Source: Streptomyces tendae (GTDB lineage: Bacteria > Actinomycetota > Actinomycetes > Streptomycetales > Streptomycetaceae). From it: a stretch of DNA of 64,000 nucleotides. The stretch's first letter is position 1; each line of letters starts with the position of its first letter. The notes under the pieces were generated by a model that made no database searches, was not told where the DNA came from, and saw only the letters and a list, made by a program, of their open reading frames with translations. A program made the translations under genes and the position numbers. Where the stretch lies: positions 1,550,001 through 1,614,000 of the forward strand of contig NZ_CP043959.1 of assembly GCF_008632955.1 (NCBI RefSeq), read 5' to 3'. Shown in pieces: positions 54,647 to 63,949 of the stretch.

Positions 54647-55804
54647 ATGACTGCGATTTCTCTCGGCATGCCGTCCGTCCCGACCACGCTCGCCGTGCGC
54701 CGGAAGAGCCGGCGGATCCAGGTCGGATCCGTGGCGGTGGGCGGGGATGCGCCGGTGTCGGTGCAGTCGATGACGACGACGCGGACGTCGGACATCGGTG
54801 CGACGCTGCAGCAGATCGCGGAGCTGACCGCGTCGGGCTGCCAGATCGTGCGCGTGGCGTGCCCGACGCAGGACGACGCGGACGCGCTGGCGGTGATCGC
54901 GAGGAAGTCGCAGATCCCGGTGATCGCGGACATCCACTTCCAGCCCAAGTACGTGTTCGCCGCGATCGAGGCGGGCTGCGCGGCGGTGCGGGTGAACCCG
55001 GGCAACATCAAGAAGTTCGACGACCAGGTCAAGGAGATCGCGAAGGCGGCGAAGGACCACGGCACCCCGATCCGTATCGGGGTGAACGCGGGCTCGCTGG
55101 ACCGGCGGCTGCTGCAGAAGTACGGCAAGGCCACTCCCGAGGCGCTGGCGGAGTCGGCGCTGTGGGAGGCGTCGCTGTTCGAGGAGCACGACTTCCGTGA
55201 CATCAAGATCTCGGTGAAGCACAACGACCCGGTCGTCATGGTCGAGGCCTACCGGCAGCTCGCCGCGCAGTGCGACTACCCCCTCCACCTCGGCGTCACC
55301 GAGGCCGGTCCGGCGTTCCAGGGCACGATCAAGTCCGCCGTCGCCTTCGGCGCGCTGCTCTCCCAGGGCATCGGGGACACGATCCGTGTCTCCCTGTCCG
55401 CGCCGCCGGTGGAGGAGGTCAAGGTCGGCATCCAGATCCTGGAGTCGCTCAACCTGCGTCAGCGCGGCCTGGAGATCGTCTCCTGCCCGTCGTGCGGGCG
55501 GGCGCAGGTGGACGTGTACAAGCTGGCCGAGGAGGTCACGGCGGGCCTGACGGGTATGGAGGTGCCGTTGCGGGTCGCGGTGATGGGCTGTGTGGTGAAC
55601 GGCCCCGGTGAGGCGCGTGAGGCGGACCTGGGTGTGGCCTCGGGGAACGGCAAGGGGCAGATCTTCGTGAAGGGCGAAGTCATCAAGACCGTGCCGGAGT
55701 CGAAGATCGTGGAGACGCTGATCGAGGAGGCGATGAAGATCGCCGAGCAGATGGAGAAGGACGGTGTGGCCTCCGGCGAACCGCAGATCGCGGTGGCCGG
55801 CTGA
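54647..55804 (+). CDS. ispG: 4-hydroxy-3-methylbut-2-enyl-diphosphate synthase
   Basis: Iron-sulphur enzyme of the MEP pathway that reduces MEcPP to HMBPP. It is 385 residues, typical of the bacterial short form. The TIM-barrel part begins [20 protein letters not shown]. The 4Fe-4S cysteines are in SCPSCGR (C-x2-C) and [10 protein letters not shown], and the conserved Glu of the C-terminal domain follows. The ribosome-binding site before the ATG is weak. A strong terminator separates it from rseP, so it has its own promoter. Confidence 0.95.
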   Translation: MTAISLGMPSVPTTLAVRRKSRRIQVGSVAVGGDAPVSVQSMTTTRTSDIGATLQQIAELTASGCQIVRVACPTQDDADALAVIARKSQIPVIADIHFQPKYVFAAIEAGCAAVRVNPGNIKKFDDQVKEIAKAAKDHGTPIRIGVNAGSLDRRLLQKYGKATPEALAESALWEASLFEEHDFRDIKISVKHNDPVVMVEAYRQLAAQCDYPLHLGVTEAGPAFQGTIKSAVAFGALLSQGIGDTIRVSLSAPPVEEVKVGIQILESLNLRQRGLEIVSCPSCGRAQVDVYKLAEEVTAGLTGMEVPLRVAVMGCVVNGPGEAREADLGVASGNGKGQIFVKGEVIKTVPESKIVETLIEEAMKIAEQMEKDGVASGEPQIAVAG

Positions 55805-55904
55805 CGCCGCCCGTCCAGGACCGCGGGATCCGGGGGCGGCGGCCCCCGGCGTCCGCGGGTACAGTGCGGAAATCAGGCAGACCCCTTTGTGTGAGGCCCC
55901 GCAC

Positions 55905-56753
55905 GTGTTGACGCAGACCACTTCCCGGGTCCTCGAGCCGAGCGACCTGGACGCCGCACTCGCCGTACTCGACCGTGACCCGGTGGCGAACGCCTTCGTG
56001 ACCGCCCGCGTGCAGATCGCGGGCCTCGACCCGTGGCGGCTCGGCGGCGAGATGTGGGGCTGGTACGAGGACGGCATCCTGACCTCCCTGTGCTACGCCG
56101 GTGCCAACCTCGTCCCCATCTGCGCCACCCCCCGCGCCGTCCGCGCCTTCGCCGACCGCGCCCGTCGCGCCGGCCGCCGCTGCTCCTCCGTCGTCGGCCC
56201 GGCCGAGGCCACCGCGGAACTCTGGCGGCTGCTCGAACCCCAGTGGGGCCCGGCCCGCGAGGTCCGCGCCCACCAGCCGCTGCTGGTCACCGACCGCATG
56301 CCCGAGGCGATAGCCCCCGACCCGTACGTCCGCCGCGTCCGCAAGGACGAACTGGAGACGATCATGCCGGCGTGCGTGGCGATGTTCACCGAGGAGGTCG
56401 GCGTCTCCCCGCTGGCCGGCGACGGCGGACTGCTCTACCAGGCCCGGGTCGCCGAACTGGTCGGCTCGGGCCGTTCCTTCGCCCGCTTCGACGCCGACGG
56501 CAACGTCGTCTTCAAGGCCGAGATCGGCGCCGCGACCGACCGCGCCTGCCAGATCCAGGGCGTCTGGGTGGCCCCCGAGCACCGCGGCCGGGGCGTCGCC
56601 GCCCCCGGCATGGCCGCCGTCCTGCGCTACGCCCTCGCCGACGTCGCCCCCCTGGTGAGCCTCTACGTCAACGACTTCAACACCGCCGCCCGCCGCACGT
56701 ACGACAGGGTGGGCTTCCGTGAGGTCGGTGCCTTCATGAGCGTGCTGTTCTGA
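55905..56753 (+). CDS. DUF4081/GNAT acetyltransferase
   Basis: A 282-residue protein with an N-terminal DUF4081 domain (~1-140; LDRDPVANAFVTARV, WYEDGILTSLCYAGANLVPI) and a C-terminal GNAT acetyltransferase domain (~145-280). The acetyl-CoA loop region is VWVAPEHRGRGVAAPGMAAV, matching the R/Q-x-x-G-x-G/A motif. The start is a GTG at 55905, without a strong ribosome-binding site. The equivalent pair is found beside ispG in other Streptomyces. The acetyl acceptor is unknown. Confidence 0.85.
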   Translation: MLTQTTSRVLEPSDLDAALAVLDRDPVANAFVTARVQIAGLDPWRLGGEMWGWYEDGILTSLCYAGANLVPICATPRAVRAFADRARRAGRRCSSVVGPAEATAELWRLLEPQWGPAREVRAHQPLLVTDRMPEAIAPDPYVRRVRKDELETIMPACVAMFTEEVGVSPLAGDGGLLYQARVAELVGSGRSFARFDADGNVVFKAEIGAATDRACQIQGVWVAPEHRGRGVAAPGMAAVLRYALADVAPLVSLYVNDFNTAARRTYDRVGFREVGAFMSVLF

Positions 56754-56780
56754 CCGGCCCGTCCCTGTAGTCTCGCCGGC

Positions 56781-57347
56781 ATGCTGCGCTTTCCCGGTCA
56801 CGGCCGACCCGAGCCCGACGACATCGTGATCGGCCCCCTCGACCTGCCCGGCAACGTCGACGAGGCGCTGGCGGTGCAGGCGGTGGCCTTCGGACTCGGC
56901 CCCGACGAGGTCGCCGTCCGCCGGCAGATCGTGCTGCGCCACATGACGTTCCCCGGGGCCCGGGCCTTCGGCGCGACCGTAAGGGGCCGGCTGGCCGGCT
57001 TCGTCTACGGCATGCCGAACGACCGCACGCACTGGTGGTCCACCGTCGTCGAGCCGTATCTGCGCGCCCAGGGGCACGAGGACTGGCTCGACGACTCCTT
57101 CGTCATCACCGAGCTGCACGTCCACCCGCGCCACCAGAAGCACGGCATCGGCCGCGCCCTGATCACCACCATCACCGACGGCGCGACCCAGCCCCGGTCG
57201 ATCCTCTCCGCCCTCGACATCGAGAGCCCCGCCCGCCGCCTGTACCGCTCGCTGGGCTACCAGGACCTCGCCCGCCAGGTCCACTTCCCGAGCGCGTCCA
57301 CCCCGTACGCCGTGATGGGCGCCCCTCTGCCACTCCTGCGCGCATAA
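56781..57347 (+). CDS. GNAT-family acetyltransferase
   Basis: A 188-residue single-domain GNAT enzyme. The acetyl-CoA site is [21 protein letters not shown] (~110-130), with the C-terminal [18 protein letters not shown] completing the fold. It starts at an ATG 27 bases after the stop of the DUF4081/GNAT gene and reads in the same direction. The pair is probably one transcript placed before proS. The acceptor is unknown. Confidence 0.85.
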   Translation: MLRFPGHGRPEPDDIVIGPLDLPGNVDEALAVQAVAFGLGPDEVAVRRQIVLRHMTFPGARAFGATVRGRLAGFVYGMPNDRTHWWSTVVEPYLRAQGHEDWLDDSFVITELHVHPRHQKHGIGRALITTITDGATQPRSILSALDIESPARRLYRSLGYQDLARQVHFPSASTPYAVMGAPLPLLRA

Positions 57348-57420
57348 CCGATTTCCGCCGCCCCGTGCCGCCCGGCTAACCTCGCCTTCATCACCTAGAC
57401 GCAGCAGGAGTACGAGAACC

Positions 57421-59127
57421 ATGGCGAACGCACCGGTCCAGCGCATGTCCCAGTTGATGGCGAAGACGCTGCGCGACGACCCGGCGGACGCCGAGGTCCT
57501 CAGCCACAAGCTGCTGGTCCGCGCGGGCTACGTGCGCCGCACCGCCGCCGGCATCTGGACGTGGCTGCCCCTCGGCAAGAAGGTGCTCGCCAACGTCGAG
57601 CGGATCGTCCGCGAGGAGATGGACGCCATCGGCGCCCAGGAGGTGCTGCTCCCCGCCCTGCTGCCGCGCGAGCCCTACGAGGCCACCGGCCGCTGGGACG
57701 AGTACGGTGCCGAGCTCTTCCGCCTCCAGGACCGCAAGGGCGGCGACTACCTCCTCGGACCCACCCACGAGGAGATCTTCACGCTGATGGTGAAGGACCA
57801 GGCGTCCTCCTACAAGGACCTGCCGGTGATCCTCTACCAGATCCAGAGCAAGTTCCGGGACGAGGCTCGCCCCCGCGCCGGCATCCTGCGCGGCCGGGAG
57901 TTCCTGATGAAGGACTCCTACTCCTTCGACCTGGAGGACGAGGGCCTGGCCCGGTCCTACGCCCTGCACCGCGCCGCCTACCAGAAGATCTTCGAGCGCC
58001 TGGGCCTCGACTACCGCATCTGCGCGGCCACCGCCGGCGCCATGGGCGGCTCGAAGTCCGAGGAGTTCCTCGCGCCCGCCGAGGCCGGCGAGGACACCTT
58101 CGCCGACTGCCCCAACTGCGACTTCGCCGCCAACACCGAGGCCGTCTCGTACGAGTTGAAGCCCGTGGACGGCTCCGGTGTCCCGGCCGCCGAGGAGATC
58201 CCCACCCCCGACACCCCCACCATCGAGACGCTCGCCGCCCAGCTCGGCGTCCCGGCCTCGGCCACGCTGAAGAACCTGCTGGTCAAGGTGGACGGCGAGA
58301 TCGTGGCCGTGGGCGTGCCCGGTGACCGCGAGGTCGACATGGACAAGGTCGAGGCGCACTTCGCCCCGGCCGCGGTCGAGATGGTCACCGAGGCGGACTT
58401 CATCGCTCGCCCGGACCTGGTGCGCGGGTACGTCGGCCCGCAGGGCCTGGACAAGGTGACGTACGTCGCCGACCCGCGCGTCGCGCCCGGCACCGCCTGG
58501 ATCACCGGCGCCAACAAGGCCGACACCCACGCGAAGAACGTCGTCGCCGGCCGCGACTTCGAGGTCGACGCGTACGTGGACGTCGTGGTCGTGGAGGAGG
58601 GCGACCCCTGCCCCCGCTGCGGCACCGGCCTCAAGCTGGACCGTGCCATCGAGATCGGCCACATCTTCCAGCTGGGCCGCAAGTACGCCGACGCCCTCAA
58701 GCTCGACGTCCTCGGCCAGAACGGCAAGCCGGTCCGCGTCACCATGGGTTCCTACGGCGTCGGCGTGTCCCGCGCGGTGGCGGCCCTCGCCGAGCAGACC
58801 GCCGACGACAAGGGCCTGTGCTGGCCCGCCGAGGTGGCCCCGGCCGACGTGCACGTGGTCGCCGCCGGCAAGGCGCTCCAGACCGAGCTGGCCCTCGACG
58901 TCTCCGAGAAGCTGTCCGCAGCGGGCGTCCGCGTCCTGGTCGACGACCGGGCCGGTGTCTCCCCGGGCGTGAAGTTCACCGACTCCGAGCTGATCGGTGT
59001 GCCGCAGATCCTGGTGGCCGGCCGCCGCGCCGCCGACGGCGTCGTGGAGCTGAAGGACCGCCGGACCGGCGAGCGCGAGGAGCTGACCGTCGACGAGGCG
59101 GTCGCCAGGCTCACCGACCGCCGGTAA
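57421..59127 (+). CDS. proS: Prolyl-tRNA synthetase
   Basis: Class-II aminoacyl-tRNA synthetase of 568 residues, the bacterial type with an inserted editing domain. Motif 1/2 region stretches include [16 protein letters not shown] and [20 protein letters not shown] with MKDSYSFD. The INS editing domain that hydrolyses Ala-tRNAPro spans ~230-390. Motif 3 is [17 protein letters not shown], and the anticodon-binding domain follows (~475-565). AGGAG lies about ten bases before the ATG. A 17-bp terminator stem follows the stop. Confidence 0.96.
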   Translation: MANAPVQRMSQLMAKTLRDDPADAEVLSHKLLVRAGYVRRTAAGIWTWLPLGKKVLANVERIVREEMDAIGAQEVLLPALLPREPYEATGRWDEYGAELFRLQDRKGGDYLLGPTHEEIFTLMVKDQASSYKDLPVILYQIQSKFRDEARPRAGILRGREFLMKDSYSFDLEDEGLARSYALHRAAYQKIFERLGLDYRICAATAGAMGGSKSEEFLAPAEAGEDTFADCPNCDFAANTEAVSYELKPVDGSGVPAAEEIPTPDTPTIETLAAQLGVPASATLKNLLVKVDGEIVAVGVPGDREVDMDKVEAHFAPAAVEMVTEADFIARPDLVRGYVGPQGLDKVTYVADPRVAPGTAWITGANKADTHAKNVVAGRDFEVDAYVDVVVVEEGDPCPRCGTGLKLDRAIEIGHIFQLGRKYADALKLDVLGQNGKPVRVTMGSYGVGVSRAVAALAEQTADDKGLCWPAEVAPADVHVVAAGKALQTELALDVSEKLSAAGVRVLVDDRAGVSPGVKFTDSELIGVPQILVAGRRAADGVVELKDRRTGEREELTVDEAVARLTDRR

Positions 59128-59137
59128 CGACCGTCAG

Positions 59138-59184
59138 GGGGCCGCCCGGCCGCGAACGGATTCCGTCCGCGGCCGGGCGGCCCC
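59138..59184 (+). terminator. Terminator after proS
   Basis: Perfect 17-bp GC-rich arms (59138-59154 and 59168-59184) with a 13-base loop start 11 bases after the proS stop. It also sits at the 3' end of the convergent small gene. Confidence 0.85.
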
Positions 59185-59190
59185 GTGCCG

Positions 59191-59436
59191 TCAGCAGGCC
59201 TCCGCCGAGAGCGCGCGGCCGAGCAGACCGGCGGGCAGGTCCAGCCGTTCGCCGCAGAAGCACCGGAGGACGGTGCCGGGCCCCTCCGGCGCGCCCAGGT
59301 CGACGGTCAGGAGCGCCCGCAGTTCCCGGACCACGTCGAACAGGTGGGCGCCGCGTGCCACCAGCACGCTCACCTCGTCCGGATCCCAGACCACGATGTC
59401 CGGCAGATCGTCCGCCGTGTGAACGCGAATGCACAT
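59191..59436 (-). CDS. Small hypothetical protein
   Basis: An 81-residue protein starting MCIRVHTADDLPDIVVWDPD with GGGGAGG well placed before the ATG. Three cysteines occur (one near the N-terminus, CFC in the C-terminal third and a terminal Cys). It has no membrane segment and I cannot name its family. It is divergent from the probable frameshifted gene at 59453, the two start codons being only 16 bases apart. Confidence 0.6.
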   Translation of the reverse strand: MCIRVHTADDLPDIVVWDPDEVSVLVARGAHLFDVVRELRALLTVDLGAPEGPGTVLRCFCGERLDLPAGLLGRALSAEAC

Positions 59437-59452
59437 GACTGCCTCCCCAGGG

Positions 59453-60008
59453 ATGACCACGATGGAACCGCGGACCGGCACCGCCACGTCCGGGCGCGAC
59501 CGGGAGGGCCTGCTGCGCAGGCTGGTCCGGCCCTGCCGCTCCGGACCGGCGGGCCGGCCGCCTGAGCCCGTGGACCGGCTGCGTCTTGAGCACGAACTGG
59601 CGGTGAGCCGGCTGCGGCTGGCGCGCTGGCAGCAGTACGCCGACGCCTACGAACGCCGGCTCGGCGACACCGAGCGGGAGCGGGCCCACCTGCTGGCCTG
59701 GCTCGCCGCCCTGCACCCGTTCAGCGCGGTCCTCACCCCGCTGACCGGACCAGGAAGGAGCCCACCGCCTCTGCCTGGTGGCCGGCGGCTGGCACCTGTC
59801 CTGGCGCATACCGCCCGGCGACCTCGCCCTCTTCGCCCACGTGCCCTTCCGCGCGGAGTCCGCCGCCGCGCACCCCGCGCCCGACCTCCACGACCAGGGT
59901 GCGCTGATCCGCCGTCACGTCCGGCTGCTGGCCATGGAGGGGGTCGTGCAGGCCGGCCGCGCCGGGACGGCAGGGGGGTCACCGCCGGCGCCTCCGGGCG
60001 GCCCCTGA
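59453..60008 (+). pseudogene. Hypothetical gene with a probable +1 frameshift
   Basis: The first ~98 codons (59453-59746) encode a hydrophilic helical stretch (LRLEHELAVSRLRLARWQQY, RRLGDTERERAHLLAWLAAL) ending LHPFSAVLTPLT. The same frame then becomes arginine/proline-rich nonsense. In the +1 frame from 59748 a protein-like sequence resumes: DQEGAHRLCLVAGGWHLSWR, then IPPGDLALFAHV, up to a stop at 60008. Joined, the two parts give about 184 residues of a kind I recognise as a Streptomyces hypothetical protein ending in a GGWxLSW domain. One extra base (or two missing) near 59744-59750 explains it. It may be a true mutation, a sequencing error or, less likely, programmed frameshifting. Confidence 0.6.
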
Positions 60009-60020
60009 GCCCGGCCCGGT

Positions 60021-60135
60021 GACGGCCCCGAGAGAGACTCCGGTCAGCAAGCTCGGGGAGGCTACGCCGACCGGACCCCGAGCGCCCCCCTGCCCGTGCA
60101 GGGGGGCGCGCCCCTGCCGGGACCTCGGGGCCGTC
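60021..60135. terminator. Branched multi-stem terminator region
   Basis: Outer arms GACGGCCCCGAG (60021-60032) and CTCGGGGCCGTC (60124-60135) enclose two inner stems. These are GCTCGGGG (60051-60058) with CCCCGAGC (60076-60083), and GCGCCCCCCTGC (60082-60093) with GCAGGGGGGCGC (60098-60109). It lies between convergent genes and probably ends both transcripts. Confidence 0.65.
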
Positions 60136-60161
60136 GAGGCCCACAGAGGTGCAGGCGTGCC

Positions 60162-61067
60162 CTACAGCCAGCTCGCGAACTCCAGCAGCAGCTCCGCGTC
60201 CCGTTCACGCCCCACGCGCCGGGCCCGTACGCCCGACTCCACCGCGCGGAACAGCGTCCAGCCGCGCAGCCGCTCCCGGTCGACCTCCAGCGACTCCGCG
60301 AGCCGCCGCACCCGCCGGCGCGTCGTCGTCGCGCCAGACGGCTGCGCGATCAGGTCCTCCACGCGGTCGCGCACCAGCCGTGCCAGATCGAAGGCGTGCT
60401 CCCCGACCACCGGGTCGGGACCCACCGCGAGCCACGGCATCCGGTCCCCCGAGAGCACCTTGCTCTGCCGGAACGTGCCGTGCAGCAGCCGGTGTTCCGG
60501 CGGTGCGGCCAGCAGCTCCTCGCGCGCCGTGAGCGCCGCGTCCACCAGCGGGGCCACCTCCGGAGCGCAGTCCGCGGTCGCCCGCATCGCCCGTGCCTGG
60601 CGCCCGGTGCGCTCGGCCACCGTCTCGAAGGCGTGGTCCTCCGGCGGGTCGACCCACAGCCTGCGCAGGGTCCCCGCCGCCTCCAGCAGCGCCTTGGCCT
60701 CCGGGAGCGTGCGCACCGAGACCTCGGGATGCAGCCGCTCCAGCAGCAGCTCGCCCTCCGTGCCGGCGCCCAGGGGCTCCAGCAGCTGGACCGCGCCCAG
60801 GCCGGCCCAGTGGGCCAGCGCGGCCCGCTCGCTCTCCGGCCGCGCACGGCGGGGCGCCAGCTTCAGCACGGACGGCGTGCCGTCGGACGTACGCACGAGC
60901 ACCACCAGGCTGCTGCGCCCGCCCGGCAACTGCACCCGCTCCACCGTCAACTCGCGCCGCTCCACGGCCTCGCGTGCCAGGCCGGGCAGCTTCTCCAGCC
61001 AGTCGTCACCCTCGGGCGCCGACTCACCGAGCGCTCTCACCAGACGCTTCGGGGGTGCGAAAACCAT
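60162..61067 (-). CDS. Aminoglycoside-phosphotransferase-like pseudokinase
   Basis: A 301-residue protein of the APH(6)/hydroxyurea-kinase family by fold. The N-lobe includes SVLKLAP (ATP-lysine, residue ~69). In the C-lobe the catalytic loop reads HGTFRQSKVL (196-205) where active members have HGDxxxxNVL. Catalytic Asp is therefore Thr198 and the metal-binding Asn is Lys203. The second metal Asp (IDPKG in StrB) is Gly216 in AVGPDP. With all three residues gone it should not phosphorylate anything. It lies 50 bases downstream of the ferritin-like/lipoprotein pair on the same strand. A binding or regulatory role is inferred. Confidence 0.8.
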   Translation of the reverse strand: MVFAPPKRLVRALGESAPEGDDWLEKLPGLAREAVERRELTVERVQLPGGRSSLVVLVRTSDGTPSVLKLAPRRARPESERAALAHWAGLGAVQLLEPLGAGTEGELLLERLHPEVSVRTLPEAKALLEAAGTLRRLWVDPPEDHAFETVAERTGRQARAMRATADCAPEVAPLVDAALTAREELLAAPPEHRLLHGTFRQSKVLSGDRMPWLAVGPDPVVGEHAFDLARLVRDRVEDLIAQPSGATTTRRRVRRLAESLEVDRERLRGWTLFRAVESGVRARRVGRERDAELLLEFASWL

Positions 61068-61117
61068 GCGCGAGTCGTTCCTTCCTGCTGTACGCGGTGC
61101 CGGCCGCCCCCGTCATG

Positions 61118-61582
61118 TCAGGGTGTCGGCGCCGGGTCCCCCGACGCCGTACCGCCCCGCTCGGCGAGCCCAGGGAAGGCTACGCTCTCGCCGCTCCAGC
61201 GGACCGACCGCACCGCCGCCTCGCGCATCGCCCCGGCGGCCGACCTGCGTCGTTCGCCGTCGGTCGCGCGCACCAGGTCCGCGTAGACGCCGGCCACCCG
61301 GTTCTCCAGCTCGGCCGCCAGCCGCACCGCGGCGGCCGCGTCCGGCACCGGGAACGGCAGCGCGTAACCCGCCGCGGCGGCGACGGGAGAGCCGCCGGCG
61401 TCCTTCACCGCACGCACCAGCGTGTCCCGGCGCGCCCGGTGCGCGTCGTACGCGGTGCGTGCCTCGGTGCGCCGCTTCTCGCCGACCCGCCCGCCGACCA
61501 CCCCGTAGCCGTAGACCGCCGCGTGCTCGGCGGCCAGCGCCGCCTGCAGCGCCCGCAGTTCCTCGTCCTGTGCCTCGCTCAC
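61118..61582 (-). CDS. Ferritin-like DUF4439 protein
   Basis: A 154-residue all-helical protein of the ferritin-like DUF4439 family. The first helix carries EHAAVYGYGVVGGRV with Glu/His suited to metal binding. A following segment (AHRARRDTLVRAVKDAGG) and the fourth helix (ELENRVAGVYADLVRAT) add carboxylates typical of a four-helix di-metal bundle. It has no signal peptide. The ATG overlaps the stop of the upstream lipoprotein gene by four bases (ATGA), so the two are coupled and probably interact. Confidence 0.8.
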   Translation of the reverse strand: MSEAQDEELRALQAALAAEHAAVYGYGVVGGRVGEKRRTEARTAYDAHRARRDTLVRAVKDAGGSPVAAAAGYALPFPVPDAAAAVRLAAELENRVAGVYADLVRATDGERRRSAAGAMREAAVRSVRWSGESVAFPGLAERGGTASGDPAPTP

Positions 61583-62133
61583 CGTCCGGCCTCCGTCAGC
61601 AGGTACACATGGGCCGCGCCGGCCGCGGACACCGAGGCCAGCAGCCGGGCCAGCTCGGCCGGTGCGGTCAGCAGCTCCTCGGCCCGCCGGTCGGCGATCC
61701 GCCGCTCCTCGGCGACCAGTTGGGCGAGGGCGTCCTTCTCCGTCACGGGCACCGTGGCCGACGGTGAGGACGACGGCGCCGTCACGGCGGACGCCGAGGC
61801 CGACGGGCCGGGGGAGACCGACGGCTTGGGCGAGCGGGCCGCGCCCGCCTCGAACGCCTCCGTGTGCCGCACCACGTCCGCCCGCAGCGGACGCAGTTGT
61901 GCCGCGAGCTTCGGATGCGCGGCGAGGACCGCGTCGTACCGCTCGGCCAGCGCCCGGCTGTCCCGGGCGGCACGCGCGCGTGCCCGCTCCTCGGCGGAGG
62001 GACGCGCGGCGGCGGTGCCCGGGCCGCCGGATCCGGCGGAACAGCCCGCCACCAGCAGGGCCGCCGGGGCGGCGGCGAGCAGACTCCTTCTGCGCGGCCC
62101 CGAACGGGCGCGCGGAGACAGGGGGAACGACAC
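61579..62133 (-). CDS. Tat-type lipoprotein with helical domain
   Basis: A 184-residue exported lipoprotein. The signal peptide has a twin-arginine stretch (GPRRRSLLAAAPAALLVAG) and a lipobox ending at the Cys near residue 31. The mature part is helical (ARDSRALAERYDAVLAAHP; DALAQLVAEERRIADRRAEE) with a Ser/Pro-rich linker in the middle. The pattern resembles the ferritin-like partner encoded next to it. GTG is used as start. It leads a likely three-gene operon: lipoprotein, DUF4439 protein, pseudokinase. It is divergent from rimP. Confidence 0.75.
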   Translation of the reverse strand: MSFPLSPRARSGPRRRSLLAAAPAALLVAGCSAGSGGPGTAAARPSAEERARARAARDSRALAERYDAVLAAHPKLAAQLRPLRADVVRHTEAFEAGAARSPKPSVSPGPSASASAVTAPSSSPSATVPVTEKDALAQLVAEERRIADRRAEELLTAPAELARLLASVSAAGAAHVYLLTEAGR

Positions 62134-62340
62134 GGCAGGCGTCCTCGGGGGGCTCGTGACGAACGGGGCTGGACGGAAGATCGGGCGGGGCCCGCGATCA
62201 CCGTACCCGGGAGCCCGCCCGGCGGCGCCCAGCGGCACCTCGCCGACCGGGTGGACGGCAACACCCCCTGCGACCGGATACCCTTTGTGCAGACACGCGC
62301 ACCGACCCACAACAGCACACGCGGCCGAGGAGTCACCCGG

Positions 62341-62859
62341 ATGAGCACCACCCAGAGCGAGAGGCTTCGAGAACTTCTGGAACCGCTCGTCAGCTCCCAG
62401 GGCCTGGATCTCGAAGAGATCGCCGTGGACGCGGTCGGCCGCAAGCGGGTGCTGCGCGTCGTCGTCGACTCCGACACCGGTGCCGACCTCGACCGGATCG
62501 CCGATGTGAGCCGCGCGCTCTCGGCGAAGCTCGACGAGACCGACGTGATGGGCAGCGCGGAGTACACCCTCGAGGTCGGCACCCCCGGCGCGGAGCGCCT
62601 GCTGACCGAGCACCGCCACTACGTGCGCGCCACCGGCCGCCTGGTGCGGTTCCAGCTCGCCGAGGGCGGCGAACTGGTCGCCAGGATCATCGCGGCCGAC
62701 GAGGAGGGCCTCGACCTCGAGGTCCCCGGGGTCAAGGGCCGCAAGCCCACCGCGCGCCGGCTCGCCTTCGACGACATCACCCGGGCGCGCGTCCAGGTCG
62801 AGTTCGGCCGCAAGGACGACGCGTCCGACAAGAACGACAAGAAGGAAGAGGAGGCGTAG
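62341..62859 (+). CDS. rimP: Ribosome maturation factor RimP
   Basis: Assists late 30S-subunit assembly. It is 172 residues with the two typical domains. The alpha/beta N-domain (~1-90) carries [20 protein letters not shown] and [19 protein letters not shown]. The Sm-like C-domain follows (~92-155), then a charged Lys/Asp/Glu tail. The ATG is preceded by GAGGAG 13 bases upstream. It is two bases from nusA, the conserved rimP-nusA-ylxR-infB order. Confidence 0.95.
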   Translation: MSTTQSERLRELLEPLVSSQGLDLEEIAVDAVGRKRVLRVVVDSDTGADLDRIADVSRALSAKLDETDVMGSAEYTLEVGTPGAERLLTEHRHYVRATGRLVRFQLAEGGELVARIIAADEEGLDLEVPGVKGRKPTARRLAFDDITRARVQVEFGRKDDASDKNDKKEEEA

Positions 62860-62861
62860 CC

Positions 62862-63848
62862 GTGGACATCGACATGAGCGCCCTGCGGGGCTTGGTGCGG
62901 GAGAAGGAGATCTCCTTCGACCTGCTGGTCGAGGCGATCGAGTCGGCCCTCCTCATCGCCTACCACCGCACCGAGGGAAGCCGCCGGCACGCGCGCGTGG
63001 AGCTCGACCGGGAGACCGGACATGTGACCGTGTGGGCGAAGGAGGACCCCGACGACCTCGAGGAGGGCCAGGAGCCCCGCGAGTTCGACGACACCCCGTC
63101 CGGTTTCGGCCGTATCGCCGCGACCACGGCCAAGCAGGTCATCCTGCAGCGCCTGCGCGACGCCGAGGACGACGCGACGCTCGGCGAGTACGCCGGGCGT
63201 GAGGGCGACATCGTCACCGGAGTGGTGCAGCAGGGCCGGGACCCGAAGAACGTGCTGGTCGACATCGGCAAGCTGGAGGCCATCCTGCCCGTGCAGGAGC
63301 AGGTCCCCGGCGAGACCTACCCGCACGGCCTGCGCCTGCGGTCGTACGTCGTCCGGGTGGCCAAGGGCGTCCGCGGTCCGTCCGTCACCCTCTCGCGCAC
63401 GCACCCCAACCTGGTGAAGAAGCTGTTCGCCCTGGAGGTGCCGGAGATCGCCGACGGCTCGGTGGAGATCGCCGCGATCGCCCGTGAGGCCGGACACCGC
63501 ACCAAGATCGCCGTCCGCTCCGCCCGCTCGGGCCTGAACGCCAAGGGTGCCTGCATCGGCCCCATGGGCGGCCGGGTGCGCAACGTCATGGGCGAGCTGA
63601 ACGGTGAGAAGATCGACATCGTCGACTGGTCCGACGACCCGGCCGAGATGGTGGCGAACGCCCTGTCGCCGGCCCGGGTCTCCAAGGTGGAGGTCGTCGA
63701 CCTCGCAGCCCGGTCCGCCCGGGTCACCGTGCCGGACTACCAGCTGTCCCTGGCCATCGGCAAGGAGGGGCAGAACGCCCGCCTGGCCGCCCGGCTGACC
63801 GGCTGGAGGATCGACATCCGGCCGGACACGGAACAGACCGGGGAATAG
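62862..63848 (+). CDS. nusA: Transcription elongation/termination factor NusA
   Basis: RNA-polymerase-associated factor, 328 residues, the short actinobacterial form without the C-terminal acidic repeats of E. coli NusA. The N-terminal polymerase-binding domain (~1-100) is followed by an S1 domain (~110-180; [20 protein letters not shown]) and two KH domains (~200-328; [15 protein letters not shown] and [19 protein letters not shown]). The GTG start lies two bases after the rimP stop. Confidence 0.96.
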   Translation: MDIDMSALRGLVREKEISFDLLVEAIESALLIAYHRTEGSRRHARVELDRETGHVTVWAKEDPDDLEEGQEPREFDDTPSGFGRIAATTAKQVILQRLRDAEDDATLGEYAGREGDIVTGVVQQGRDPKNVLVDIGKLEAILPVQEQVPGETYPHGLRLRSYVVRVAKGVRGPSVTLSRTHPNLVKKLFALEVPEIADGSVEIAAIAREAGHRTKIAVRSARSGLNAKGACIGPMGGRVRNVMGELNGEKIDIVDWSDDPAEMVANALSPARVSKVEVVDLAARSARVTVPDYQLSLAIGKEGQNARLAARLTGWRIDIRPDTEQTGE

Positions 63849-63949
63849 ATCCAAGCCGCGGTTGGCTGAGATCACGACAGCTTTGCTCGTTGCGGTGTTC
63901 GATTCTTGCCCCGGAGGGGTGAGGTCGGTCCGGGGAGGTAGACTGAGGA

